Counted from the first letter of the stretch, positions 8,145 through 15,818 are shown. The stretch: DNA of 64,000 bases from CAMEON01 sp045531965 (GCA_045531965.1 JAZSFA010000043.1:1-64000); one strand, 5' to 3'. Notes: generated by a model from the letters alone, not told the origin. Translations and numbers: made by a program.

Positions 8145-8248
8145 ATGTATGATGCGGATGAGTGTTTCAAAAAGAATATTGACAAGTACGGCGAGGGCTC
8201 TGCCGAGTTTGCGTTGATGCGGTTGCCGCTTACATCAAGGAAAAATGA
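8145..8248 (+). pseudogene. TipAS-domain C-terminal remnant, frameshifted
   Basis: From the ATG at 8145 the frame reads 'MYDADECFKKNIDKYGEGSA' and 'EFA', then continues in another frame as 'VDAVAAYIKEK' to a TGA at 8246. Joined, this looks like the last ~35 residues of the TipAS antibiotic-recognition domain found in MerR-type regulators (helix with NIDKxGEGxAxF, final AIxxYC-like helix). One base appears lost near 8211-8213, and the DNA-binding part is missing. Its terminal TGA overlaps the ATG of the radical SAM gene. Assignment is from memory of the family and needs alignment. Confidence 0.4.
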
Positions 8249-9003
8249 ATCCATATCTTAAAAATCTGAGCAAAATCGAATTTGTCGTGACCTATGCCTG
8301 CACGGGGCAGTGCAAGCATTGCTCCGAGGGAGATCACACTTCATGCGGTGAACGGATCGATCCGCAAATTGCCGCAGATGCGGTGCGAAAGGTGGCGGCG
8401 GAGTACGCTACCAAAACCGTGATGACCTTCGGGGGCGAACCGCTTTTGCACACGGCCGCGGTCTATGCGACCATGGAACCCGCCGCGGAGTTGAATATTC
8501 CCAAACGACAAGTTATCACCAACGGCTATTTCTCAAAGAATGCCGATAAGATCCGCGAGGTCGCGGAGCAACTTGCGAAATGCGGTGTGAACGATCTGCT
8601 TTTGTCGGTGGATGCGTTCCATCAGGAAACGATACCGCTTGACGTGGTGAGGCAGTTTGCAGCGGAAGCAAAAAAGAGCGGTATCCCGATTCACCTTCAG
8701 CCTGCGTGGCTCAGGAGCGCGGCGGATGACAATCTATACAACCGAAAAACACGAGAGATTCTCGATAGCTTTGCGGATATGGAAATTCCCGTGGGCGAGG
8801 GGAATGTCATTTTCCCCGAAGGAAACGCGCTGAAATATCTCGCGGAGTATTTCACAGACGGGTTTTACGATAATCCGTACGTAGAGGATCCACGCGATGT
8901 GCGATGTTTGTCCTTTTCTCCGAATGGTGACGTTCTCGATGGGAATGTGTACGAGCGCGATATTATGGAGTTTATCAGAGATTACGCGCCGCCAAAAAGC
9001 TAA
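8245..9003 (+). CDS. radical SAM protein
   Basis: 252 residues. The [4Fe-4S]-binding motif CTGQCKHC (Cys19, Cys23, Cys26) and the 'TFGGEPLLH' GGE motif that contacts SAM are clear. The rest follows a partial TIM barrel ('ITNGYFSKN', 'LLLSVDAFHQ', 'IHLQPAWL'). There is one more Cys near the C-terminus ('DVRCLSFSPNGDV'), where SPASM-like radical SAM proteins place ligands, but no full SPASM set. Product is unknown; a peptide or small-molecule modifying role is possible. It is 33 bases upstream of an Fe-S aldo-keto reductase and probably co-transcribed with it. Confidence 0.85.
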   Translation: MNPYLKNLSKIEFVVTYACTGQCKHCSEGDHTSCGERIDPQIAADAVRKVAAEYATKTVMTFGGEPLLHTAAVYATMEPAAELNIPKRQVITNGYFSKNADKIREVAEQLAKCGVNDLLLSVDAFHQETIPLDVVRQFAAEAKKSGIPIHLQPAWLRSAADDNLYNRKTREILDSFADMEIPVGEGNVIFPEGNALKYLAEYFTDGFYDNPYVEDPRDVRCLSFSPNGDVLDGNVYERDIMEFIRDYAPPKS

Positions 9004-9036
9004 GCTGATCGACAATTTGGAATTTAGGAGTACAAT

Positions 9037-10140
9037 ATGGAATACAGACAGCTTCCTCGTGGAAATGAAAGCGAAAAATTCAGCGTACTCGGTCTTGGCA
9101 TGGGTGGTATCGGAAAGACACCCGTCGATGAGATCGAAGCGATCATACGCAAGGCAATTGACAACGGCATCAACTTTTTTGACCTTTGCACGGCGGGAGC
9201 ATCCTACGCGCCTATCGGCAGAGCCATCAAAGACTGTCGGGATAAGGTATTTTTGCAGGTACATTTCGGTGCCGTATACGACGAGAACGGAGAATACGGC
9301 TGGTGCCGTGATTTTGACACCATTAAAAAGACCTTTCTCTGGGAGCTTGAACAGCTTCAAACCGACTACGTTGATTTCGGTTTTCTTCACTGTGTGGACG
9401 ACGACGAGGATTTCGACAAGCTTTGCGAGATCGGTGTTTTTGACTACATAAAGGAGTTGAAAGAGCAGGGGATTGTCCGTCACATGGGCTTTTCTTCCCA
9501 CACGCCGCGCGTGGCGAACCGTATCATTGACACGGGGCTTGTGGACATGATGATGTTCTCGCTGAATCCCGCCTACGATTTTGAAAAGGGCGACGAGTAC
9601 GGCATCGGCTCGGTGAATGAACGCTTTGAGCTTTTCAAGCGTTGCGAGCGGGAGGGCGTGGGCATTTCGGTCATGAAGCCCTTCTTTGCGGGACAACTGC
9701 TGTCTGCCGAGCAGTCCCCCTTCGGCGTGGCTCTGACCCATCATCAATGTCTGCAATACGCCATCGACCGTCCCGGTGTCCTGACCGCGGTTCCCGGTGT
9801 GCAGACCATGGAGCATCTGGATACCCTTCTGAAATTCCTCACCGCCACCGATGCAGAAAAGGACTATTCCATCATCGGCAGCTTTACGGCGGATACCATC
9901 ACGGGCACTTGCGTTTACTGCAACCATTGCCAGCCCTGCCCGGCGGGGATTGACATCGGACTTGTCAACAAGTATTACGATCTCGCGCTGGCGGGGGATG
10001 ATATCGCCGCAAACCACTATACCAAGCTGTCGGTCAATGCCGAGGCATGCCTGCATTGCGGTCATTGTGAGAGCCGTTGTCCCTTCTCGGTCAAGCAGGA
10101 GCGTCGGATGGAGGAGATCGCAAAGTATTTCAACCGATGA
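9037..10140 (+). CDS. aldo-keto reductase with C-terminal ferredoxin domain
   Basis: 367 residues. Residues 1-270 form an aldo-keto reductase barrel ('LGLGMGGIGKT', 'AIDNGINFFDLC', 'YVDFGFLHCVD', 'GFSSHTPRVA'), while residues 285-350 carry two cysteine clusters, 'CVYCNHCQPCP' and 'CLHCGHCESRCPF', typical of 4Fe-4S ferredoxin sites. This is the MocA-like family of anaerobes in which flavin or Fe-S electron supply replaces or supplements NADPH. The usual Lys of the catalytic tetrad is not in its normal context ('DKVFLQVHFG'). Substrate unknown. RBS AGGAG, seven bases before the start. Confidence 0.9.
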   Translation: MEYRQLPRGNESEKFSVLGLGMGGIGKTPVDEIEAIIRKAIDNGINFFDLCTAGASYAPIGRAIKDCRDKVFLQVHFGAVYDENGEYGWCRDFDTIKKTFLWELEQLQTDYVDFGFLHCVDDDEDFDKLCEIGVFDYIKELKEQGIVRHMGFSSHTPRVANRIIDTGLVDMMMFSLNPAYDFEKGDEYGIGSVNERFELFKRCEREGVGISVMKPFFAGQLLSAEQSPFGVALTHHQCLQYAIDRPGVLTAVPGVQTMEHLDTLLKFLTATDAEKDYSIIGSFTADTITGTCVYCNHCQPCPAGIDIGLVNKYYDLALAGDDIAANHYTKLSVNAEACLHCGHCESRCPFSVKQERRMEEIAKYFNR

Positions 10141-10198
10141 TCATTTAAGGGTGATCCCATATTCCAGGTTTTTATGTATCAGAAAACGGAGGCATTGA

Positions 10199-10801
10199 AT
10201 GTTTTACTACTACAAGGTTACCTACAAGGATGGACGAGACGGGATCAAAGAGATCGGCGTTTTTTCATCTAAGGAAAAGGCTTTGAAAGCCATAGATGCG
10301 GTAAAAGACAAGCACGGCTTTGCGGATGATCGGGACGGTTTTTCTCTTGAAAAGTTCTTTAAGCTATTCAAGCCTCTGTTTCTTGATGAGATTTTCTGGC
10401 GCGACGGAATTGACACGTATGTTTTCAAAAGACGATCGAATATCATATGTTGCGATGAAGAACAAAGGCTGATGCGTCATTTTTCCTTTCTGCTCACCGA
10501 ATACGGTTTTAAGTTTGATAAGCTTGAGCTGGGGGATATGGTTGATGAGACCGGGAAACGCTGGTTCTACGGGCCGTATAATTGCTACTATTTTTACAAT
10601 GACAAGCTATGCATTAACTTTTTGAACTTAGTGCAAAAGCATGATTGGGATGTGTACGTAACCGAGGAAGTGTTTTCGGATCAAAACCTGATCAACAAAG
10701 GGAAAAAGATCCCCGGAAAGCTTTGCTGTGATTGGTCTTTGTTTGGCACGGTTATCAAGGAAGAGTTGGGCAAGGAGCATCCGTTTGGGGAATTGGATTG
10801 A
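10199..10801 (+). CDS. hypothetical protein with DUF7336-like N-terminus
   Basis: 200 residues, soluble. The first 75 residues ('FYYYKVTYKDGRDGIKEIG', 'FSSKEKALKAI', 'DEIFWRDGIDTY') look like the short beta-alpha domain now called DUF7336, often found in small stand-alone proteins. The C-terminal half is rich in Tyr, Phe and Trp with no motif known to me and could be an immunity-type or phage-related domain; this is speculation. RBS CGGAGG precedes the ATG. It stands alone before a hairpin-rich gap. Confidence 0.65.
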   Translation: MFYYYKVTYKDGRDGIKEIGVFSSKEKALKAIDAVKDKHGFADDRDGFSLEKFFKLFKPLFLDEIFWRDGIDTYVFKRRSNIICCDEEQRLMRHFSFLLTEYGFKFDKLELGDMVDETGKRWFYGPYNCYYFYNDKLCINFLNLVQKHDWDVYVTEEVFSDQNLINKGKKIPGKLCCDWSLFGTVIKEELGKEHPFGELD

Positions 10802-10911
10802 TTGGACATTGTGTCACCTCTAAAAACTCTCTCGACGGTGAATCTAATGAAACAAAAAGCCAATCGAAAACTTATACGGCGTTTCAAAAGCAGAAAAACG
10901 CCGAAATCAAA

Positions 10912-10955
10912 AATGGGCTTGTTCAACCCTCGAAGCAGGGAAGAACAAGCCCATT
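10912..10955. repeat. 44-base near-perfect hairpin
   Basis: Outer arms AATGGGCTTGTTC and GAACAAGCCCATT pair over all 13 bases; inside, CCCT pairs with AGGG, leaving a six-base loop. It lacks a T tract, so it is more likely a recombination or RNA-structure element than a simple terminator. Confidence 0.75.
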
Positions 10956-11005
10956 ATGTTTGTTGCGAAAACGCGGGATTTCTGAAGATCATGCGAGGAA
11001 ACAAT

Positions 11006-11041
11006 AAAATCGGAGGCTCGACTGAACCTCCGATTTTGGTC
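11006..11041. terminator. bidirectional-looking terminator
   Basis: Perfect 11-bp arms AAAATCGGAGG/CCTCCGATTTT with a 10-base loop; A-run on one side and T-run on the other, so it could work in both directions. Confidence 0.65.
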
Positions 11042-11178
11042 TCAATAATACACCCTATATTGAACAGCCTAGAGCAAGTGCACCTCTCGGTGCTGATTGG
11101 AGCGTTGAAATCAACGCTGACTATCAGAAGCGAGGAAGAAAATCCAAGAAAAAATACGCGATAAAAAACATAATATTG

Positions 11179-11221
11179 CCGCTATCAAAGCGTGATTACT
11201 ACGCCGCGATAGCGGTTTTTC
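11179..11221 (+). terminator. rho-independent terminator
   Basis: CCGCTATC (11179-11186) pairs with GATAGCGG (11208-11215), with an inner GCGT/ACGC pair, then TTTTT. Confidence 0.75.
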
Positions 11222-11274
11222 CTTCTTTTTATTGAATTTGACCAACGACTTCGTCGATAAGGTCTTTCTCTTTT

Positions 11275-12132
11275 TTAACTATGATTTGTTATTTTTTGGT
11301 TTTTCAGCAGCAGGGTTCGATATTCTGTGGGGCTCATTCCGATATAATGACGAAAAGCGCGTGCAAAGTAGGAGGCACTTTCAAAGCCGCAATGCTTCCC
11401 GATCTCCTGGATTTCCAATCGCTCGTCGGCAAGCATCTGCTGTGCCTTTTTGCAACGTGTCCGGTTGACGTAGGCAACGAAAGGATAGCCTGTATATCTG
11501 TGAAATTCGCGCGACAGATAGTATTTGCTGATTCCAACAAAGGAGGCAACATCCTCCAGGGAAAAATCCTTGTCGCAAGCTGCGTGGATATAGTCGATGG
11601 CTTGCTTGGTGTACAAAACGCCACGATCATGGCGGTCATGGCAATCGTTTGGCTTCGAGGGGTGGCTGTGATGCTTGCAAAGCAACAGCAAAAGCTGTGA
11701 CACAAGACTGCGGATCGTCAACGTCCGATAGGGGGTATCGGCTGGGGATTCGTAGGCATCGCGCAGACTCTCCAAAATTCTCGCAACGTAGTCATCCTCG
11801 ATCTTGATATCAAAGGTGATTTTGTTGCTGTCAAAGCCGTTTTCAAGACAAAAGGAGCGGTCGATGATCAGATAGCAGTAAACCATTTTCACGTCTCCGG
11901 CTGATAACGCGTGCAAATGGTTGGAATTGATCATCACGGTGTCGCATTTGCAAACTTTCAAAACCTGACCGTTTACTGAAATCGAGCCATCACCATCGAT
12001 GATATGAATGATCTCAACATTTTCGTGCCAGTTAGATGATCCGAACATATGGTTGGTTGGTCGAACCGATCCTGTATTATAAATAAACGGAAGCGGTGTT
12101 TGCTCCAAATGGTGATTTTCGTATTGACTCAC
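11275..12132 (-). CDS. AraC-family regulator with cupin sensor domain
   Basis: About 285 residues. The N-terminal half has cupin-like features ('NWHENVEIIHIIDGDGSISV', 'MINSNHLHALSAGD'); the C-terminal ~100 residues are a double helix-turn-helix ending in 'FESASYFARAFRHYIGMSPT', the AraC signature. The GTG at 12132 is chosen as start because GAGGAAATAACC precedes it; the ATG at 12195 would lie on the -10 box of its own promoter. It is divergent from the isomerase/oxidoreductase pair and probably senses a sugar and controls those genes through the overlapping promoters between them. Confidence 0.88.
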   Translation of the reverse strand: MSQYENHHLEQTPLPFIYNTGSVRPTNHMFGSSNWHENVEIIHIIDGDGSISVNGQVLKVCKCDTVMINSNHLHALSAGDVKMVYCYLIIDRSFCLENGFDSNKITFDIKIEDDYVARILESLRDAYESPADTPYRTLTIRSLVSQLLLLLCKHHSHPSKPNDCHDRHDRGVLYTKQAIDYIHAACDKDFSLEDVASFVGISKYYLSREFHRYTGYPFVAYVNRTRCKKAQQMLADERLEIQEIGKHCGFESASYFARAFRHYIGMSPTEYRTLLLKNQKITNHS

Positions 12133-12182
12133 GGTTATTTCCTCATTCGCAATAATATGGTATGAATCGCAAGAAATTATCA

Positions 12183-12223
12183 TTGACAACCCCATTATAC
12201 ATCATTTATAATAGAGATGTCAA
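12183..12223. promoter_or_regulatory. overlapping face-to-face promoters
   Basis: Plus strand: TTGACA (12183-12188), 18 bases, TATAAT (12207-12212). Minus strand: TTGACA (12223-12218), 18 bases, TATAAT (12199-12194). The two occupy the same 41 bp and form a near-palindrome (TTGACA ... TGTCAA), so polymerase cannot hold both at once. Plus-strand output is the sugar isomerase, minus-strand output the AraC gene. Confidence 0.75.
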
Positions 12224-12264
12224 TAAGAATTGACAAAATTGTGATATTGAGGGGGGGATGTTTT

Positions 12265-13098
12265 ATGAATAAGCTCGGTGTAATGATCGTGCTGACTGCA
12301 GGTACGGATATTCTGCTGGAAATGAAAAAGGCGAAGGAGATCGGTTGCGAGTGCTGTCAACTCTGCGTTTGGGATTCTACGTTATATACCGATTTATTAG
12401 CAGAGGAGATCGTTGGCGCATCTAAGGAAACCGAGATTGAGGTCTCCACTCTTTGGGCAGGCTGGTCGGGTGCTAAGGAATGGAATTTCACGGGTGGTCC
12501 CGTGACCCTTGGACTTGTTCCTGAGGCATATCGCATGAAGCGCACCGAGGAGGTTCTTGCGGGTGTCGATTTTGCTGTGAAGATCGGATGCTCCCGAGTG
12601 GCAACGCACGTAGGCTTCCTGCCGGAGAACGTGAACGATCCACAGTATGGTGGCGTGATCGCGATCCTGCGTTATATCGTAGCGTATTGCAAGAAGAAGG
12701 GTATCAACTTTCTGTTTGAAACGGGACAGGAAACCCCTGTGACCCTGCTTCGCGTAATCGAGGAGCTTGGCTTTGACAACGTAGGAATCAACATGGACAC
12801 CGCCAATCTGATTCTGTATGGCAAGGCAAACTCCGCTGATGCGATCTTGGTATTTGGGAAATACGTGATGGATACGCATATTAAGGACGGCTTTTATCCC
12901 ACCGACGGAATGCGGCTTGGACGTGAGGTGGCTGTGGGTAGTGGCCTTGCGGACATTCCGGAGGTAATCAAGCGTCTGCAGGCGGTGAATTACACGGGTA
13001 ACTATATTATTGAGCGTGAGATCAGCGGAGAGCAACAGACCAAGGATATCATCGACACGCTCGCATTTCTTAAGAGTATTTTGAGACAAGAGAGGTAA
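12265..13098 (+). CDS. sugar phosphate isomerase/epimerase (AP endonuclease 2 family)
   Basis: 277 residues, one-domain TIM barrel. Candidate metal ligands of the xylose-isomerase-like family are Glu in 'FLFETGQE', Asp in 'GINMDTAN', His in 'VMDTHIKD' and Glu in 'NYIIERE'. It probably interconverts keto and aldo sugars or their acid derivatives. ATG at 12265 follows a strong GAGGGGGG site; an upstream in-frame start at 12217 has none. Six bases separate it from a Gfo/Idh/MocA oxidoreductase, a pairing common in inositol, and rare-sugar catabolism. Substrate cannot be told. Confidence 0.88.
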   Translation: MNKLGVMIVLTAGTDILLEMKKAKEIGCECCQLCVWDSTLYTDLLAEEIVGASKETEIEVSTLWAGWSGAKEWNFTGGPVTLGLVPEAYRMKRTEEVLAGVDFAVKIGCSRVATHVGFLPENVNDPQYGGVIAILRYIVAYCKKKGINFLFETGQETPVTLLRVIEELGFDNVGINMDTANLILYGKANSADAILVFGKYVMDTHIKDGFYPTDGMRLGREVAVGSGLADIPEVIKRLQAVNYTGNYIIEREISGEQQTKDIIDTLAFLKSILRQER

Positions 13099-13104
13099 AT
13101 CAAA

Positions 13105-14109
13105 ATGTTGAAGGGGGCTATCATAGGATTTGGCGGGATCGCCAAGTCGCACAGAATGGGTTATGCAAATCTTAAGGCGCAAGGCAAGGTTGAGCTTGTT
13201 TGTGCGTGCGATATCGACCCCGAGGCGGTCAAGCGAAGGATCGTGACAAATATAGACGGAGAGGCAAGTGAGATTGACGAGGAGATCCGCTTCTATACCG
13301 ATCTTGACGAAATGCTTGATAAAGAAAAACTTGACTTTGTTGACATATGCGCCCCTACATTCCTCCACGCCGAGCTTTCAAAAAAGGTGCTTGGCTGCGG
13401 AATACACGTTCTTTGTGAGAAGCCCATGGCGCTGAGCTTTTCGGATTGTGAAGAAATGATCCAAGCGTCCAAGAATGCGGGAAAGGAGCTTATGATCGGT
13501 CAGTGTCTCAGATTCTATCCCGCATTTGACTACATAAAGGCGGCTGTTGACGACAAAAGATTCGGTAAGGTCATTGGCGGCTTCTTCAGCCGTTTGAGTG
13601 CGCCCCCCACCTGGGGCTGGGAAAATTGGTTTATGAATCCCGAGCTTTCCGGCGGATGCATTACCGACCTTCATATCCATGACGTTGATATCATCAGATA
13701 TCTCTTGGGCGAGCCCGAGGCCGTAAGCTGTCGCGCATCCACAAGCGTTTGCGTAAACGACACGGTCCACACTTCCTTCTATTACGGCAATACGCCCATC
13801 ACCGCTATCGGCGATTGGTCGCTTTTCGGTTTTCCCTTCAACGCAAGTTGCCTTATCGACTTTGAGTGTGCAACCGTAACCTACGGTGCTGCGCTCACGG
13901 TCTATCCCAAAAACGGCGATAAGCCGTACGATGTTGAGCTTGCAGCTGTGAGCGGGTATCAGGGTGAGATCGACTATTTCTGCGGTGTTATTGAAGGTAA
14001 AATAAAGAACGATAAAAATCCTGCGTCCAGCGCCGCAACCACGATACGTCTTATTGAGCGTATGCGTGAGAGTGTAAGCGAGGGTGGAAAAATACTTTCT
14101 TTCCGCTAA
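13105..14109 (+). CDS. Gfo/Idh/MocA-family oxidoreductase
   Basis: 334 residues. N-terminal Rossmann fold ('GAIIGFGGIAKSH'), then the family motif 'CEKPMALSF' with its Lys, and 'GGCITDLHIHDVDIIRYLLG' carrying the Asp and His expected for catalysis (usual GGxxxDxGxHxxD). NAD(P)-dependent dehydrogenase of a sugar or cyclitol, cytoplasmic. Follows the isomerase after six bases and is under the AraC-linked promoter. The pair is likely a small catabolic unit whose transporter lies elsewhere. Confidence 0.9.
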   Translation: MLKGAIIGFGGIAKSHRMGYANLKAQGKVELVCACDIDPEAVKRRIVTNIDGEASEIDEEIRFYTDLDEMLDKEKLDFVDICAPTFLHAELSKKVLGCGIHVLCEKPMALSFSDCEEMIQASKNAGKELMIGQCLRFYPAFDYIKAAVDDKRFGKVIGGFFSRLSAPPTWGWENWFMNPELSGGCITDLHIHDVDIIRYLLGEPEAVSCRASTSVCVNDTVHTSFYYGNTPITAIGDWSLFGFPFNASCLIDFECATVTYGAALTVYPKNGDKPYDVELAAVSGYQGEIDYFCGVIEGKIKNDKNPASSAATTIRLIERMRESVSEGGKILSFR

Positions 14110-14132
14110 CTTACTATCGTCTGCTTTGGGCT

Positions 14133-14372
14133 TTAGAAATACATTTTGAGAACAAATTTCGCACGCTTGGCGTTATATCGAAATCCAAAGTCTTTCGGGT
14201 CGATATCGCACTCTTGCGTATAAATACAAAAGGCCTGATGATCTAAATCACCAGGTCCTTTCTTGTCTATGAAGTTGTAGTAGATCTCCACCTTGTCGTC
14301 ATAGAGGACAATCTCTTTCACGAGCAGTCGGATCATCGAATACGGCTCTTTTTTCAGCACTTTATACTGCTA
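14133..14372 (-). pseudogene. serine recombinase C-terminal fragment
   Basis: The frame reads 'MIRLLVKEIVLYDDKVEIYY' and 'NFIDKK', the pattern of the extreme C-terminus of large serine recombinases of Tn1549/ICE type ('V.KI.LYDD.IEI.YN..DKK'). Upstream on the same strand a TAG stops the frame about 14 bases before the GTG at 14360, and no catalytic domain is present. It is therefore a leftover of a lost element. Confidence 0.55.
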
Positions 14373-14416
14373 CCGATTGGTTCGGTCAATGTTCTTTTTT
14401 TACGGCGCTTTTTTGC

Positions 14417-14422
14417 TATACT
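14417..14422 (+). promoter_or_regulatory. possible extended -10 box
   Basis: TGCTATACT 24 bases before the small gene at 14446; no good -35. Confidence 0.4.
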
Positions 14423-14445
14423 CAAAGAAAAAACGGAGGCAGCTT

Positions 14446-14613
14446 ATGAAAGAAATTCAGATCAAGGACAACGCAACGGGGTTGAAGGTTCTGATCAACG
14501 GAACACCGGATATTCGGCGGATACCGAAAGAGCTTGCAGACGCTTGCATTGCGGGATTGGAACGGCGAATTACTGAGGACATTCTAAAGAAGAAGGAGCA
14601 AGCAAAAATATAA
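14446..14613 (+). CDS. small hypothetical protein of mobile-element type
   Basis: 55 residues ('MKEIQIKDNATGLKVLINGT', helical C-terminus rich in Lys and Glu). ACGGAGG lies seven bases before the ATG, and a terminator follows, so it looks like an intact one-gene unit. Not recognised. Its neighbours (recombinase tail, HTH protein, Xis-like start) suggest that it came with an integrative element. Confidence 0.55.
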   Translation: MKEIQIKDNATGLKVLINGTPDIRRIPKELADACIAGLERRITEDILKKKEQAKI

Positions 14614-14630
14614 GTATAACGGTAAAAAGG

Positions 14631-14676
14631 AGCCGATCTGTCTAACGGAAATTTCGTCAAACAGATCGGCTTTTAT
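14631..14676 (+). terminator. rho-independent terminator
   Basis: 11-bp arms AGCCGATCTGT/ACAGATCGGCT with inner ACG/CGT pairing, followed by TTTATT. Could also serve the minus-strand gene that ends at 14689. Confidence 0.8.
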
Positions 14677-14688
14677 TATGTTTTGAAA

Positions 14689-15321
14689 TCAGCCTTGCAT
14701 GACTATATATTGCAGATACTTTTTCTGTATGCTCTTTCTTCTGCGCCACACAGTCGTATTGTTGACGTTTTGCATCTGTGCGATCTCTACGAAACCAAGT
14801 CCTGCCATGTAGTGATTCAAAGTTTCAGTTTCCGCAACGGTCAAGTGCATTTGATGGATGATGGTATCAACCTTGGTATAGTCCTCAATCTCATACTGTG
14901 TCTCAAAGTCAATGGAAGCGTCTGCCGGCGAGCATTCTTCAATACTGATCGTCTTGTAAACGGAAAGATACTCCTTTTCGATGTACCGCAGAGCGTGACG
15001 GTAGCAAGCAAAGCGAACAGTTAGTAGCTCGCCTTTTCGATTCTGACAAGCCAAATCGTCCAGGTTGTGACCAATGTAATGGCAGAGGAAGCAGATCACT
15101 TCGGATGCGAGATCATATCCGTCCGAGAAGGTCGTGTTGTAGCCACGATTGCCGTAAATGTCTTCGACCAATCCGGCGTACAGCTTGTCCAGAGAACGCG
15201 GATGGTGTGCAAATCGCATCATCTTCTTGATGGCAGACAGCGCGATACATTCACCGATATGCTGGACGTTTTCTTCGGTGATTCTTACGTTTTCGTTTGT
15301 GATTCTTTCTTGGGTTTTCAT
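14689..15321 (-). CDS. sigma-70-like / helix-turn-helix protein of integrative elements
   Basis: 210 residues. The last 50 residues ('TVAETETLNHYMAGLGFVEI', 'NNTTVWRRRKSIQKKYLQ') form an HTH of the sigma-70 region 4 type; the middle ('DLASEVICFLCHYIGHNLDD', then 'ALRYIEKEYLSVYKTISIEE') resembles proteins carried next to recombinases in clostridial ICEs. RBS GGGAGG precedes the ATG. A coding remnant on the same strand (about 15440-15322, ending in 'EAVQKIGRYRK') overlaps its start codon by ATGA, which suggests a lost upstream partner. Probably regulates element genes; whether it still works here is unknown. Confidence 0.65.
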   Translation of the reverse strand: MKTQERITNENVRITEENVQHIGECIALSAIKKMMRFAHHPRSLDKLYAGLVEDIYGNRGYNTTFSDGYDLASEVICFLCHYIGHNLDDLACQNRKGELLTVRFACYRHALRYIEKEYLSVYKTISIEECSPADASIDFETQYEIEDYTKVDTIIHQMHLTVAETETLNHYMAGLGFVEIAQMQNVNNTTVWRRRKSIQKKYLQYIVMQG

Positions 15322-15324
15322 TTT

Positions 15325-15452
15325 CTATACCTCCCGATTTTCTGAACAGCTTCGCTGTTCGCGAGCCATTTCGGCAGGGTCGGGGGAGCATAGGTCGGGA
15401 GGAAATCGCGTTCACTTTGAGTGAAGTGTGCAGATGTCAACGGGAGGTATAG
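15325..15452. repeat. 12-bp inverted repeat flanking 104 bases
   Basis: CTATACCTCCCG (15325-15336) and CGGGAGGTATAG (15441-15452) are perfect inverted copies. Each copy supplies the ribosome binding site of an outward-facing start codon: the HTH gene on the minus strand and the Xis-like start on the plus strand. Confidence 0.7.
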
Positions 15453-15456
15453 TCCC

Positions 15457-15561
15457 ATGCCAGTACACGAAAAAATATTGCTTGTGGATAAAGAAAAAGC
15501 CAAGTATTGCTACTTGACTTTCTCGATAATATTTCATTTCAGCGATATTTTTTCACGTTGA
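15457..15561 (+). pseudogene. excisionase-like start, truncated
   Basis: RBS CGGGAGG, then ATG and 'MPVHEKILL', which is how many Tn916/Tn1549-type excisionases begin (MPVxEKxLLTxEEA). The frame then turns into unrelated sequence and stops after 34 codons; a hairpin (15496-15523) lies inside. I read it as an Xis gene cut off by deletion. Confidence 0.4.
15496..15523. terminator. hairpin, possible terminator on the minus strand
   Basis: AAAGCCAAGTA-TTGC-TACTTGACTTT, one mismatch; on the minus strand it is followed by TTTTTC. Confidence 0.5.
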
Positions 15562-15585
15562 CAGCTGCGAGAGCTATGCTACACT
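15558..15585 (+). promoter_or_regulatory. SigA-type promoter
   Basis: TTGACA (15558-15563), 16 bases, TGC-TACACT (15580-15585). No gene follows within 230 bases; a weak hairpin with a T tract at 15632-15658 could end a short RNA. Confidence 0.5.
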
Positions 15586-15643
15586 GGACCGGGACGAAAG
15601 GCAAAAATCGGGAACAATGTTCGTTAATTAAACAGATGATCCT

Positions 15644-15719
15644 GGCTGTTCTTTTTTTTGCGCTCCCGGTGAAATCGTGCCAATGGGATATTTTATTGAT
15701 TCTTGTATTATGCGACAAT
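15644..15719 (+). promoter_or_regulatory. conserved upstream block of sigma module A
   Basis: GGCTGTTCTTTT (15644), AATCGTGCCAATGGG (15673-15687) and TTATGC (15708) recur in the same order before module B (20634, 20656, 20691). The distance from AATCG to TTATGC is 35 bases in both. In copy B a TATAAT follows TTATGC directly; here the same position reads GACAAT. Probably the promoter plus an upstream control site of the module. Confidence 0.6.
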
Positions 15720-15818
15720 TAAAATGAAAAAATATTTTTGGAAAACATGTCGGATTTCAAGAAAAATTTTGTGTGTATAAGTGAAAGGCCTTTGACACTT
15801 GCGAAAGGAGGGTGAGCT

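Larger units (their letters stand above)
10802..11274. other. hairpin-rich intergenic region
   Basis: No supported gene. It holds three strong inverted repeats, listed separately (10912-10955, 11006-11041, 11179-11221). Between them, from about 11025 to 11233, runs an open frame without an ATG that contains a protein-like stretch (SAPLGADWSVEINADYQKRG), which may be a fragment of a lost gene. Confidence 0.5.

Noticed and set aside
8734..10065. 443-codon minus-strand frame across the radical SAM and reductase genes
   Set aside because: Crosses two genes with solid motifs on the other strand; no RBS or domain.
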